64,000 nt of DNA from Pontiellaceae bacterium B1224 (GTDB taxonomy: Bacteria; Verrucomicrobiota; Kiritimatiellia; Kiritimatiellales; Pontiellaceae). Shown piece after piece: positions 24,211-33,326 of the stretch. Numbering within the stretch: the first letter of the stretch is position 1; every line of letters begins with the position of its first letter. Position numbers and translations under genes: made by a program. The notes under the pieces are model-generated. The model did no database searches, was not told where the DNA came from, and saw only the letters and a list, made by a program, of their open reading frames with translations. The DNA is taken from the NCBI GenBank assembly GCA_029432815.1, contig JAROBA010000027.1, positions 22,728 through 86,727 of the forward strand, read 5' to 3'.

Positions 24211-25239
24211 TCATCCTCCAATATAAAACATTTCGATTTTGTGTTTTGATTCCTGCTTTGTTTCACCGCCCCAGCGGGTCTGACTGTACTGATCGTTGCG
24301 GTCGCACCAGACCTGGCGAATGGAGTTGTGCAGCTCTTCATCGGATGATCCGTCACGTAGTTGCGTCCGCAGGTCGGCGCCTTCGGTGGCGAAGAGGCAG
24401 GTGTAGAGCTTGCCGTCGGCCGAGAGGCGACTGCGGTTGCAGGGTCGACAGAAGGGCTGGCTAATGGAGGAGACGAATCCGATTTCCCCGCCGCCATCGG
24501 AGAAGCGATAACGGTCGGCCACTTCGCCGGTATAATGTTTTGCAACCGGCTCAATTTTCCAATGATTGGAAATATACTGAATCAGCTCAGCAGTCGGCAC
24601 CACCTGATCGCGCTCCCAGTGGTTGACGTTGCCGACATCCATATATTCAATGAAACGCACCACCACCCGGCTGCCCCGGAACTCTTCGATGATCGGTACG
24701 ATTTCGCTCATATTCATGTCGCGCCGGACGACCATATTGACCTTAAGATTTCCGAAGCCGGCCGCTTTGGCGGCGTCGATTCCTTCCAGCACCTGCTGCG
24801 GCGAATCAAAGCCGCCGTTCATTTTGCGGAAAATGGTTTTATCCAGCGCGTCGAGGCTGACCGTCACCCGATCGAGCCCGGCCTGGCGCAGCGCTTGAGC
24901 GTAGCGTGAAAGCAGAATACCGTTGGTCGTCATGGCAATGTCGCGAATACCGGGTACCGCATTCAAGCGGGACACCAGCTCCGGCAGATCGCTGCGCAGC
25001 AGCGGCTCCCCGCCGGTGAGGCGGATCTTTTCCACCCCGAGTTTAGAAAACTGAGTGACCAGACGGATCATTTCATCGAAGGAGAGCTGCTCGCTTTTCT
25101 TAAGCCAGGGAAAATCCGGCCCGACTTCATCGGCCGGCATGCAATAAGTGCAACGAAAGTTGCAGCGGTCGATGACGGACAGCCGCAGATCGCGCATGGG
25201 GCGGCCGAGCTGATCTTTTACTGTATTCTCTTCAGACAT
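24211..25239 (-). CDS. moaA: MoaA GTP 3',8-cyclase
   Basis: A 342-residue radical SAM enzyme starting molybdopterin synthesis from GTP. The N-terminal cluster motif is CNFRCTYCMP, followed by EKIRLTGGEPLLR and VSLDALDK. The C-terminal cluster cysteines are CRPCNRSRLSADGKLYTC. The C-terminus ends in GG, as MoaA does, with a slightly extended charged stretch before it (TKQESKHKIEMFYIGG). It is the first gene of the minus-strand moaA-moaD-moaE/moeB operon, whose sigma-54 promoter lies at 25408-25423. A palindrome at 24557 encodes ISNHWK. Confidence 0.95.
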   Translation of the reverse strand: MSEENTVKDQLGRPMRDLRLSVIDRCNFRCTYCMPADEVGPDFPWLKKSEQLSFDEMIRLVTQFSKLGVEKIRLTGGEPLLRSDLPELVSRLNAVPGIRDIAMTTNGILLSRYAQALRQAGLDRVTVSLDALDKTIFRKMNGGFDSPQQVLEGIDAAKAAGFGNLKVNMVVRRDMNMSEIVPIIEEFRGSRVVVRFIEYMDVGNVNHWERDQVVPTAELIQYISNHWKIEPVAKHYTGEVADRYRFSDGGGEIGFVSSISQPFCRPCNRSRLSADGKLYTCLFATEGADLRTQLRDGSSDEELHNSIRQVWCDRNDQYSQTRWGGETKQESKHKIEMFYIGG

Positions 25240-25407
25240 ATTTTAACCACTTAGACACTAAGTTTACATTAGTTCCCTCGGCTGTCTCTTAGTGTCCTTT
25301 GTGACTTAGTGTTTAAGGTTTTTGCAATTTAACGGCCCCGCTTTGAAGGTCGGCCGAAGGACTCTGAATCAAATGCCGTAAATGTCAACCGGTTCGTCAT
25401 GTAATAG
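25240..25407 (-). other. long leader of moaA
   Basis: About 155 bases lie between the expected sigma-54 transcript start and the moaA ATG. The leader has a hairpin repeat (25248-25315: AACACTAAGTCACAAAGGACACTAAG paired with CTTAGTGTCTAAGTGGTT, read on the minus strand) and a GC-rich stretch upstream of it. I could not recognise a Moco riboswitch, but a regulatory leader is possible. Confidence 0.4.
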
Positions 25408-25423
25408 TGCAGGGAGTGTGCCA
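25408..25423 (-). promoter_or_regulatory. sigma-54 promoter of moaA operon (minus strand)
   Basis: Read on the minus strand, TGGCACACTCCCTGCA has GG and GC ten bases apart. It is divergent from the narK promoter 220 bases away, so one enhancer region could serve both. Confidence 0.82.
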
Positions 25424-25518
25424 CCGGTCGGGTTCCAGTCTCTGGAATACGCTTCCTGCCTGTTTTCAGATAGATAGGTTAAACAATGCTGAAATACCCT
25501 CCCTTAAAACCGATATAC

Positions 25519-25536
25519 ATTACTCACATTTTTGTT
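25519..25536 (+). promoter_or_regulatory. candidate activator element between moaA and narK
   Basis: ATTACTCACATTTTTGTT, 17 of 18 bases identical to the element at 15739. It lies between the divergent sigma-54 promoters of moaA and narK. Confidence 0.4.
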
Positions 25537-25644
25537 ATATTAAGGCCGGTTTTTACATATTTGGATTTAATCTAAATAGTTTATTTTGAACGATATTTGT
25601 CATAACAACCTCATATAACGACTCATGGATAATGCTCAAACCGG

Positions 25645-25660
25645 TGGCACACCTCCTGCA
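25645..25660 (+). promoter_or_regulatory. sigma-54 promoter of narK
   Basis: TGGCACACCTCCTGCA with GG (25646-25647) and GC (25658-25659). The roughly 80-base leader downstream holds a GTTTTGC...GCAAAAC inverted repeat (25696-25729) just before the ribosome site. Confidence 0.85.
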
Positions 25661-25750
25661 ACAGAGAGGTAGTAATACATTATTATTTCATTCATGTTTT
25701 GCTAAATCTATCGGAATAGGATGCAAAACAACATACCTAAGGAGAGGGAC

Positions 25751-27223
25751 ATGGCATCAACGAATCTTAATCCGCTGGATTTTAAAAATCCGGCGATCCG
25801 CACACTGCACCTATCATGGGTCGCATTCTTTTTAACCTTCGTGGTCTGGTTCAGTCATGCCCCGCTCATGGTGGCCATTAAAGAAACATTTGACCTGACC
25901 GGACAACAGGTTAAATCCCTGTTGATCCTGAACGTGGCCTTAACGATTCCGGCCCGTATTGCCATCGGTATATTGGTCGACAAGTTTGGACCGCGCAAAG
26001 TATTCAGCGGTCTGTTGGTCGTCTCTTCCTTCATCTGCTTTGGATTTGCCAGTGCGCAGTCGTTTGAACAGTTGGCCCTCTTCCGCTTCCTTCTCGGATT
26101 TGTGGGCGCAGGTTTTGTGATCGGTATCCGTTTGGTCGGCGAATGGTTCCCGGCGAAACAGGTCGGCATGGCCGAAGGCATCTATGGCGGATGGGGCAAC
26201 TTCGGTTCGGCTTTCGCTGCCATGACCCTTCCCTCTCTCGCCCTGCTTTACGGCGGCGAAAACGGATGGCGCTATGCCATTGCCACCACCGGCGCGGTTG
26301 CCTTCCTTTACGGCATTTTCTTCTATATCCGCGTCCGCAACACGCCGAAGGGCGCCACCTATTTCAAGCCGAAAAAATCGGGCGGTCTGGAAGTCTCCAG
26401 CAAAAAGGATTTCTATTTCTACCTCCTGATGAACATTCCAATGTACCTCGCCCTGACGGTACTCACCTGGAAACTCTGCTCGGCTAAAGTCGCCCTGATT
26501 CCGGTACCGGTCGGCTACGGCCTGGTGGTCGGGTTTATCGCCCTCTTTATTTATCAGAGCCTGCAGATCAAAAAAGTAAACTCGCACCTGTTCGACGAAA
26601 GCGAAGAGGCCGGCATGCTGAACTACCGCTTCAAGCAGGTCGCTATTCTTGACCTGGCCTATTTCGTGACCTTCGGCTCCGAGCTGGCCGTGGTTTCCAT
26701 GCTGCCGCTCTTCTTTATGGAAGTCTTCGGCCTCACCGCCGTAAAGGCCGGCCTGCTGGCTTCCGGCTTTGCTTTCATGAACCTGGTGGCCCGACCGGGC
26801 GGCGGGTGGCTGTCCGATAAACTCGGACGCCGCAAAACCCTGATGGTGCTGATCTGCGGCCTTTCCGCCGGCTACTTTATCCTCGGACAGGTTGGATCCA
26901 CCTGGCCCGTAGCGCTTGCTGTGGTGGCCACCATGTGCTGCTCGTTCTTTGTACAGGCCGGCGAAGGCGCCGTGTTTGCTATGGTTCCACTGGTGCAGCG
27001 CCGCATGACCGGACAGATTGCCGGGATGGTTGGAGCGTATGGAAACGTCGGGGCCGTCATCTTCCTGACGGTGCTTTCGTTCGTGGACTATTCCACGTTC
27101 TTCATGGTCATCGGTGCCAGCTCGCTGCTCACCCTGATCTCCACCTGGTTCATCACCGAACCCGCCGGCCATGTGCAGGAAGTGGATGAAAGCGGCAACA
27201 TCCAGCTGATTGAGGTAGCGTAG
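25751..27223 (+). CDS. NarK/NasA-type nitrate transporter (MFS)
   Basis: A 490-residue major facilitator protein with about 12 membrane helices. The two nitrate-signature regions of the NNP family are visible: [15 protein letters not shown] (about residues 144-158) and [16 protein letters not shown] (about 421-436). So is the conserved Arg of [18 protein letters not shown] precedes the ATG at 25751; an ATG 30 bases upstream lies in the leader hairpin. Its sigma-54 promoter and the nitrate reductase downstream point to nitrate import for assimilation. NarK- and NasA-type members cannot be told apart here. Confidence 0.92.
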   Translation: MASTNLNPLDFKNPAIRTLHLSWVAFFLTFVVWFSHAPLMVAIKETFDLTGQQVKSLLILNVALTIPARIAIGILVDKFGPRKVFSGLLVVSSFICFGFASAQSFEQLALFRFLLGFVGAGFVIGIRLVGEWFPAKQVGMAEGIYGGWGNFGSAFAAMTLPSLALLYGGENGWRYAIATTGAVAFLYGIFFYIRVRNTPKGATYFKPKKSGGLEVSSKKDFYFYLLMNIPMYLALTVLTWKLCSAKVALIPVPVGYGLVVGFIALFIYQSLQIKKVNSHLFDESEEAGMLNYRFKQVAILDLAYFVTFGSELAVVSMLPLFFMEVFGLTAVKAGLLASGFAFMNLVARPGGGWLSDKLGRRKTLMVLICGLSAGYFILGQVGSTWPVALAVVATMCCSFFVQAGEGAVFAMVPLVQRRMTGQIAGMVGAYGNVGAVIFLTVLSFVDYSTFFMVIGASSLLTLISTWFITEPAGHVQEVDESGNIQLIEVA

Positions 27224-27230
27224 GCTGAAA

Positions 27231-27300
27231 AGTGAAACGTGAGGCGTGATTGCCTTTCCAATGATTGGAAGTCATAATGCCCTCACGTTTCACGACTCAC
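27231..27300. repeat. composite hairpin: CGTGA arms around a TTCCAA palindrome
   Basis: GTGAAACGTGAGGCGTGA and CCCTCACGTTTCACGACTCAC are opposite arms; the exact palindrome TTCCAATGATTGGAA (27256-27270) sits between them. The same nesting is seen near 14536 and 9559. Confidence 0.8.
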
Positions 27301-27305
27301 TACCC

Positions 27306-29042
27306 ATGTTCCACCTCGACGGAAAAATTGAACTCACGACCGGCCAGGGCACCTCGGCCGGTCGCAAGGCATCGAACGACGATGCCACCGCTGTTCATAT
27401 TCCTGAGGACGAACTGTTAACCACCCACAAAGGGATTGTGGCGGTCATCGCCGACGGCGTCAGCAGCGCGGATGCCGCCGCCGAAGCCGCTCAACTCTGC
27501 ACCCGGCGTTTTATTTCCGACTACTACGCCAGCCCGGAAATATGGACCACCAAACATTCCGGCCAGAATGTGCTCACCACCCTCAATCGTGAACTCTACA
27601 ATAATGGCAAAACCTATCGAACCGCTGAAAAAGGATTCATCTGCACGCTCAGCGTCGTCATCTTTAAATCGCATACCGCGCACATTTTTCATATTGGCGA
27701 CACCCGAATCTACCGCCTGCGCAACGGCACGCTGAAGCAGCTGACCGAAGACCACAACCAGCAGATCAATGCGGAAACGAGCTATCTCTCCCGCGCCATG
27801 GGACTTGACAGTCAGGCCCGCATTGACTACTCCACCGTCGACCTTCAGGAAGGCGATACTTTTCTGCTGACGACAGATGGCCTGCATGAAAACATCGATG
27901 AGCCGCGCATCATCACCCTGCTCGAATCCAACCAAGGTAATCCGGACAAATGCTGTTCCATGCTGATAGACGAAGCCTATGCCATGAACAGCAAAGATAA
28001 TATTTCCTGCATCACGCTCAACATTACCAAGCTGCCGGAAAACTCGCGCGAAGAAATCGACCACCGTTTAACCCAACTCCCCTTCCCGCCCCCACTGACC
28101 AAAGGCCAGACGCTCGATGGCTACAAAGTTATCGACGAAATCCACGCCAGCAGCCGTAGCCAGGTCTATCAGGTGGAGGACGAAGAAACCGGCACGGCCT
28201 ACGCAATGAAAACACCGTCGCTGAACTTTGAGGATGACGACGCATATATCGAGCGCTTCATCATGGAGAGCTGGATCGGGGCACGCATCAACTCCCCGAA
28301 TGTTGCACATGTGATTGAGCAGCAGCGCCCGCGCAGCTGCCTCTATTTTCTATTGGAATTTGTACCCGGCATTTCGCTCTCACGCTGGGAAGAAGAAAAC
28401 CATCTGCCCCAGCTGCAGACCGTGCGGGAGATTGCCCAGCAGATGACCAAAGGGCTGCGCGCCTTCCACCGCAAAGAGATTTTGCATCAGGACCTCAAGC
28501 CCGACAATATTATGATCGACCGGCACGGGCGCATAAAGATTGTTGATTTCGGGTCCTGCCGCGTGGCGGGTTTCGAAGAAATCTGCGGGCCGATTGAACG
28601 CGACCTGATCCTCGGCACGGTCGACTATACCGCCCCCGAATACCAGCTGCGCCTGCCCGCCGGAACCTGGTCAGACCTCTTCAGCCTCGGCTGTATTCTC
28701 TATTTCCTGCTGACCGGCGAACATCCCTACGGACCGCAGTTTTCCAAATGCCGGAAACGGGCTGATTTCGAAAAACTGAAATACCGGCCGTCCTATCACT
28801 TCAACCCTGACATCCCCGTCTGGGTGGATGGCGCGCTCGAAAAAGCGGTAAAAGTGAAACCGGAGGAGCGCTACGAAGCGCACTCCAAATTTATGGCCGA
28901 TCTCAACAAACCGAACCCCGACTTTGTTGAAAAAAACCGAATCCCGCTGGTAGAGCGAAATCCCCTCCTCTTCTGGAAAACCCTCTGCGGCATACTGGCC
29001 GCGATCATCGCCATCCTCCTGCTGATGCTGGCGAACGGATAA
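27306..29042 (+). CDS. PP2C phosphatase-Ser/Thr kinase fusion of the nitrate cluster
   Basis: A 578-residue protein. Residues 1-245 are a PP2C phosphatase (RKASNDDATAV, VIADGVSSADAAAEAA, GDTRIYRL, LLTTDGLHENID, SKDNISC). Residues about 265-530 are a protein kinase: an ATP-binding lobe with the Lys of YAMKTP, HQDLKPDN as catalytic loop (HQD instead of HRD) and DFGSCR. A C-terminal membrane helix (LCGILAAIIAILLLML) anchors it. Similar bifunctional proteins are found between nitrate transporter and nitrite reductase genes in proteobacteria; their target is not established. The ATG at 27306 begins the domain; the upstream frame is repeat sequence. No Shine-Dalgarno is evident. Confidence 0.85.
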   Translation: MFHLDGKIELTTGQGTSAGRKASNDDATAVHIPEDELLTTHKGIVAVIADGVSSADAAAEAAQLCTRRFISDYYASPEIWTTKHSGQNVLTTLNRELYNNGKTYRTAEKGFICTLSVVIFKSHTAHIFHIGDTRIYRLRNGTLKQLTEDHNQQINAETSYLSRAMGLDSQARIDYSTVDLQEGDTFLLTTDGLHENIDEPRIITLLESNQGNPDKCCSMLIDEAYAMNSKDNISCITLNITKLPENSREEIDHRLTQLPFPPPLTKGQTLDGYKVIDEIHASSRSQVYQVEDEETGTAYAMKTPSLNFEDDDAYIERFIMESWIGARINSPNVAHVIEQQRPRSCLYFLLEFVPGISLSRWEEENHLPQLQTVREIAQQMTKGLRAFHRKEILHQDLKPDNIMIDRHGRIKIVDFGSCRVAGFEEICGPIERDLILGTVDYTAPEYQLRLPAGTWSDLFSLGCILYFLLTGEHPYGPQFSKCRKRADFEKLKYRPSYHFNPDIPVWVDGALEKAVKVKPEERYEAHSKFMADLNKPNPDFVEKNRIPLVERNPLLFWKTLCGILAAIIAILLLMLANG

Positions 29043-29377
29043 AGGTAGCAGACACCGGAACCACGGGCAGGACGCCCGTGCCACGTAGAATGGGCATCCT
29101 GCCCATTGAATCCCCGCCACCCATCCACTCTCTCGGGGCTGGAGGGTCGACAACCTTGGCGATCACCGCTCGAACAGGCCGTACCGCCGAAAGTCCTGGA
29201 GGCCCGGCAACCCCACATATGTAGATTAATGTGATCATATATTACATATTTGTCTCCATCCATCCAATCTCTGCAACCCCGCTCCTTAGGGGAATCCACA
29301 ACCAGAACAGCTCTACCCGCTGCGAACACAGGGGTGTTATAGATATTTTAAAACGACACAAGGCGCCTCGCTTCGCT
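29043..29377. other. intergenic region before the nitrate reductase operon
   Basis: No gene seen. It contains the paired hairpins above and an AT-rich stretch near 29214-29255 (with ATTACATATTTG). Short reading frames here lack ribosome sites and recognisable motifs. Confidence 0.5.
29062..29106. repeat. paired hairpins with GGGC-type arms
   Basis: CACGGGC-AGGAC-GCCCGTG (29062-29080) and ATGGGC-ATCCT-GCCCAT (29090-29106) form two adjacent hairpins. Related words occur at 33340-33360 and 33467-33480. No T-run, so REP-like rather than a clear terminator. Confidence 0.7.
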
Positions 29378-29393
29378 TGGCATGGTGTGTGCG
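29378..29393 (+). promoter_or_regulatory. probable sigma-54 promoter of nitrate reductase operon
   Basis: TGGCATGGTGTGTGCG: GG (29379-29380) and GC (29391-29392) ten bases apart. It is less like the TGGCACAC set but fits the general consensus, and lies 41 bases before the ATG. Confidence 0.6.
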
Positions 29394-29433
29394 TTAACTG
29401 CCCTACTAGCTTTAGGACCATTTCGGTATACTT

Positions 29434-31128
29434 ATGAACCCATCTTCAGACACAAAACAGGGCTGCTGCGGAGGCGGCTGCTCCGGCTCCAAACCAACGA
29501 CGGAGGCTCCAGCCAAGCCATGCGAATCCGCCCCCGTCGATCGGCCGGACATTGTCGGCTTCCGCACGGAAGGGCGCGAATCGCAGACGCGCTTTCATTT
29601 CCACATGGACCTGTGTATTGGCTGCCACGCCTGCGAGGTGGCCTGCGGCGAACAGAATAACCTGCCGGCCGAGACCCAATGGCGCCGCGTCGGCGAAGTC
29701 CAAAGCGGAACCTTTCCCGACACCCAAAGCTTTTTTCTTTCCAGCGGTTGTAATCACTGTCTCGATGCGGCCTGCGCCAAAGGCTGCCCGGTGGATGCCT
29801 ATCAGGTGAACGACAAAGGCATTGTCATTCATTTGGACGACGTCTGCATCGGCTGCGGCTACTGCACCTGGAACTGCCCGTATGGCGTGCCGACAATGCA
29901 GACTGACCGGCGCATCGTCACCAAGTGCGACCTCTGTCATAACCGCCTGGAAGATGGTCAGGACCCGGCCTGCGTAGCCGCCTGCCCCGCCGGAGCCATC
30001 GAAGTTGAAACGGTTGCCATCGCCCAGATTTTTGCAGAGCATATGGAAAACGGCGTCGGCCCGGATATGCCCGCGCCGAACCTCACGATTCCTTCCACCA
30101 AGATCACCCTGCCCGAAGGCATGGACGTGGCAGCCTTCACGAAGGTGGACCAGCCGTTCGTGAAGCCGGAGCATCCGCACACGCCGCTGATCGTTATGAC
30201 CGTTTTGACGCAGCTTGGATTCGGCGGGTTCTGCACCGTCTTTATGGCCGACCTGATTCGCACGTTTTTCTTCGACAGCGCGGCGCTCGGCCATGTACTC
30301 GGATGGCTGGCCCCCACGCTGATGGGCATTGTTGCCCTGTCGCTCGGTGCCTCCACACTGCATCTGGGCCGTCCGATCCATGCCGGGCGCGCGATGAAGA
30401 ACTGGAAATCCTCATGGTTATCGCGCGAGGTGCTGGGTCTCTCCGCCTTTGCGGGAGCGGCCATGGTTTATGCGCTGATCCTGTTTGTGACCGAGGGGCT
30501 GGGTCTGCTGGACATCGGTGTCATCGGCGGCTCAGCCGTTCGGCTGATCATCGGCTTCGGCACGGTGATCTGCGGGATTGCCGGCATTTACTGCAGCTCA
30601 ATGATCTATCGCGTGCCGGCCCGCCCGGCCTGGGACAGCCGCAAAACCACCATCGACTTTTTTGATGTCGCCGCCATCCTCGGGCCGGCCGCTTTCATTG
30701 TTGCCGCCATGGTGGCCACCCTGATTGCCGGCCACTCCATCGGATTCCTTACCGGAGCCATGCAGACCGCCGCTCTATTTGCCGCGATCGCCTTTGTGTT
30801 CAAGCACACCAAGAATGCATATATCATTAAAAAATGGCATGAGTCGGACACGCACGAACTCAAAGCCAGCGCCGAAATGCGCATAACACACTTTTTCCGC
30901 CTGCGGATGATCCGCAACAGCATCGGCATTGCCGGGCTGCTGGCGCTGATTCCGTTCATGAGCAGCACGGCCCTGCTCTCCGCCGTTGGCCTGCTGGCCA
31001 TTGCGCTGCTGATGCTGATGCTCTTTTTAGCCGTCAGCTTTATCAACCGCTATATTTTCTTCGTCTCCGTGGTGCCGCGCAACATACCCGGCAACTACGT
31101 CGTCGCCTCCAAAGGCGAAGCGCACTAA
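29434..31128 (+). CDS. four-cluster ferredoxin fused to a DmsC/NrfD-like quinol-oxidising membrane anchor
   Basis: A 564-residue fusion. Residues 60-200 bind four [4Fe-4S] clusters: CIGCHACEVACGEQ, CNHCLDAACAKGCP, CIGCGYCTWNCPYG and CDLCHNRLEDGQDPACVAACP, as in DmsB/NrfC. From about 250 on there are eight or more membrane helices with the DmsC-like LGASTLHLGRP and SWLSREVLGLSAF. The N-terminus has a small Cys/Gly stretch (GCCGGGCSG). Fifteen bases downstream lies the nitrate reductase, so this subunit probably passes electrons from quinol to it. The molybdoenzyme partner is inferred from gene order. Confidence 0.88.
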   Translation: MNPSSDTKQGCCGGGCSGSKPTTEAPAKPCESAPVDRPDIVGFRTEGRESQTRFHFHMDLCIGCHACEVACGEQNNLPAETQWRRVGEVQSGTFPDTQSFFLSSGCNHCLDAACAKGCPVDAYQVNDKGIVIHLDDVCIGCGYCTWNCPYGVPTMQTDRRIVTKCDLCHNRLEDGQDPACVAACPAGAIEVETVAIAQIFAEHMENGVGPDMPAPNLTIPSTKITLPEGMDVAAFTKVDQPFVKPEHPHTPLIVMTVLTQLGFGGFCTVFMADLIRTFFFDSAALGHVLGWLAPTLMGIVALSLGASTLHLGRPIHAGRAMKNWKSSWLSREVLGLSAFAGAAMVYALILFVTEGLGLLDIGVIGGSAVRLIIGFGTVICGIAGIYCSSMIYRVPARPAWDSRKTTIDFFDVAAILGPAAFIVAAMVATLIAGHSIGFLTGAMQTAALFAAIAFVFKHTKNAYIIKKWHESDTHELKASAEMRITHFFRLRMIRNSIGIAGLLALIPFMSSTALLSAVGLLAIALLMLMLFLAVSFINRYIFFVSVVPRNIPGNYVVASKGEAH

Positions 31129-31142
31129 CTCCGGATTTCAAC

Positions 31143-33326
31143 ATGATCAAAAAAATCAAACACCTCATCGGGCTCGACATCAAAGAAGAGGAATATGCCT
31201 ACGGCCATGATCCGGAATACGGATACTTAGCCGCGCGCAAGATTCCCGACCGCTGGGTTAAATCGACCTGCGGCTACTGCAGTGTGGGCTGCGGCATGCT
31301 GCTGGGCGTTAAGGATGATAAAATTATCTCCGTGCGCGGCGACAAGGATCATCCTGTCAACGAAGGCGACCTCTGTCCGAAAGGGCTGAGCGAACACCAC
31401 CCGCTGACCAGCCCGGACCGAGCGGTTTCGCCGCTGCTTAAACAACCAGACGGATCCTTTAAAGAGGCGAGCTGGGACGAGGCCTACGACCGCATGGTCG
31501 ATACCGTTTCTAAAGTACAGAAAAAATACGGCCCCGAAAGTTTCGGCGTGCTTTCCACCGGACAGTTGCTGACCGAAGAATTTTATACGCTAGGCAAGCT
31601 CGTGCAGCTGGGCTTCGGCACCAACAACTATGATGGCAATACCACGCTGTGCATGTCATCCCCTGTGGTCGGCTATAAACAAAGCTTCGGTTCAGACGGA
31701 CCGCCCGGCTCCTACAAAGGCCTCGCCACGGCCGATGTCATCTTCCTCACCGGTGCCAACATTGCCGACAACCACCCGATCCTCTGGCACCACATCCGCA
31801 AGAATAAGGATTTCAAACTGATCGTCTGCGACCCGCGCAAAACCAAGACCGCCATGCTGGCCGATCTGTACCTTCCGCTCAAACCGCGCCGCGACATCGA
31901 CCTGATTAACGGCCTGATTCATCTCGTGATTAAAAACGGCAAGGTGGACCGGGACTATATTGATAAACACACCACCGGCTACGAGGAACTGTGCAAACAT
32001 GCTGAGGCATTCGATCTCGCCACCACCGTTGAACGCACCGGGATTTCGGAAGAACGCATCCTCGAAACCTACGAAGCCATCGCCAACGGAAAGAATGTCT
32101 TCTTCGGCTGGACCATGGGCATTAATCACAGCACGCAGGGCTCCGACACCGTCAGCCTGATTAATACGCTCGCATTGATTACCGGCAACATCGGCCGAAC
32201 CGGCGCCGCGCCGATGAGCATTACCGGCCAGTGCAACGCCATGGGTTCGCGTGAATTCAGCTTTTCCTCGTCGCCGCCCGGCTACCGTAAATTTGAAAAA
32301 GCCGAGGACCGAAAAGAACTGGCCGAACTGTGGAATATTGACGAAAGCCTGATGCCCACCGCACGGGGAGGAAACTATCCGGAGATTATCGACGGGATCC
32401 TCGAAGGAAAAATCAAAGCGCTTTGGGTGATTGCCACCAATCCGGTGGTCAGCTTCTCCGATCAGGACCGGCTCAAGAAAGCCCTCGCCAAACTCGAGAT
32501 CCTGATTGTGCAGGACGGCTTCCATCCGACCCCCACCACCGAGCTGGCCGATGTGGTACTGCCCGCCGCCATCTGGGGAGAAAAGGACGGATCGTTCACC
32601 AACACCGAACGCCGGGCCTCCCGCGCCAATGCCGCCGTGCCTCCGCCGGGGATGGCCCGTTCCGATTTCCAGATCTGTCTGGATCTGGCCGACAAGCTCG
32701 GCAAGAAGGACATGCTTTTCCCGGAATGGACCCGGACAGAGGATGCGTTTGAAGAAATGCGTAAAATTTCCAAAGGCCGACTCTGCGATTACAGCGGTAT
32801 GACCGTTGAAAAAATGACAGAACAAGGCGGGCTTCAGTGGCCCTGCAACGAAGCCAACCCCGACGGGTCCGACAGTCTTTACACCGATGGAATCTTCAAA
32901 ACCGAGGACGGCAAGGCCAAGCTTCTTTTCACCTCACCGGAAAAACTTCCGGAAGACGTCGACGGAAGCTATCGCCTCATCCTCAACACCGGCCGGACGG
33001 TGGAGATGTGGCACACCGGAACCAAAACCCGCAACGTGCCGCTGCTGAACAAACTCGCACCGGAAGCCTGGGTGGAAGTGAACCCCGCCACCGCTAAATA
33101 TTACGGCATCGGCCCGCACGACCGCGTGTCGCTCGTCTCCCGCCGCGGCCGCGTGGACAACCTGATGGTTCGCATTGCTGAAACCATCCATCCCGATCAT
33201 GTATTCATGCCGTTCCACTTCGCCGAGAAATGCATTAACAAACTGACCGTCCCCGCCTTCGATCCGAAATCAGGCACCCCCAACTATAAACAGTGCGCCG
33301 TGCAACTCGAGCGCTACCGCGGTTAA
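31143..33326 (+). CDS. nitrate reductase catalytic subunit, molybdopterin type (NasC/NapA-like)
   Basis: A 727-residue bis-MGD enzyme. The N-terminal [4Fe-4S] site is CGYCSVGCG with LCPKG further on. The segment TTLCMSSPVVGYKQSFGSDGP carries a Cys at the expected Mo-ligand position, as in NasA/NapA nitrate reductases. Later family blocks are GWTMGINHSTQG, NALALITGNIGRTGA-like (INTLALITGNIGRTGAAP), DGFHPTPTTELADVVLPAAIWGEKDGSFTNTERR and the C-terminal cap VEMWHTGTKTRNVPLLN. There is no Tat RR motif at the start, so the enzyme is expected on the cytoplasmic side, consistent with assimilation. Substrate is inferred from family resemblance plus narK/nirBD neighbours. Confidence 0.9.
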   Translation: MIKKIKHLIGLDIKEEEYAYGHDPEYGYLAARKIPDRWVKSTCGYCSVGCGMLLGVKDDKIISVRGDKDHPVNEGDLCPKGLSEHHPLTSPDRAVSPLLKQPDGSFKEASWDEAYDRMVDTVSKVQKKYGPESFGVLSTGQLLTEEFYTLGKLVQLGFGTNNYDGNTTLCMSSPVVGYKQSFGSDGPPGSYKGLATADVIFLTGANIADNHPILWHHIRKNKDFKLIVCDPRKTKTAMLADLYLPLKPRRDIDLINGLIHLVIKNGKVDRDYIDKHTTGYEELCKHAEAFDLATTVERTGISEERILETYEAIANGKNVFFGWTMGINHSTQGSDTVSLINTLALITGNIGRTGAAPMSITGQCNAMGSREFSFSSSPPGYRKFEKAEDRKELAELWNIDESLMPTARGGNYPEIIDGILEGKIKALWVIATNPVVSFSDQDRLKKALAKLEILIVQDGFHPTPTTELADVVLPAAIWGEKDGSFTNTERRASRANAAVPPPGMARSDFQICLDLADKLGKKDMLFPEWTRTEDAFEEMRKISKGRLCDYSGMTVEKMTEQGGLQWPCNEANPDGSDSLYTDGIFKTEDGKAKLLFTSPEKLPEDVDGSYRLILNTGRTVEMWHTGTKTRNVPLLNKLAPEAWVEVNPATAKYYGIGPHDRVSLVSRRGRVDNLMVRIAETIHPDHVFMPFHFAEKCINKLTVPAFDPKSGTPNYKQCAVQLERYRG

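Noticed and set aside
29062..29106. Possible sigma-54 promoter in TGGCACGGGCGTCCTGCCC (minus strand)
   Set aside because: GG and GC are 12 bases apart and the sequence is part of a hairpin repeat.
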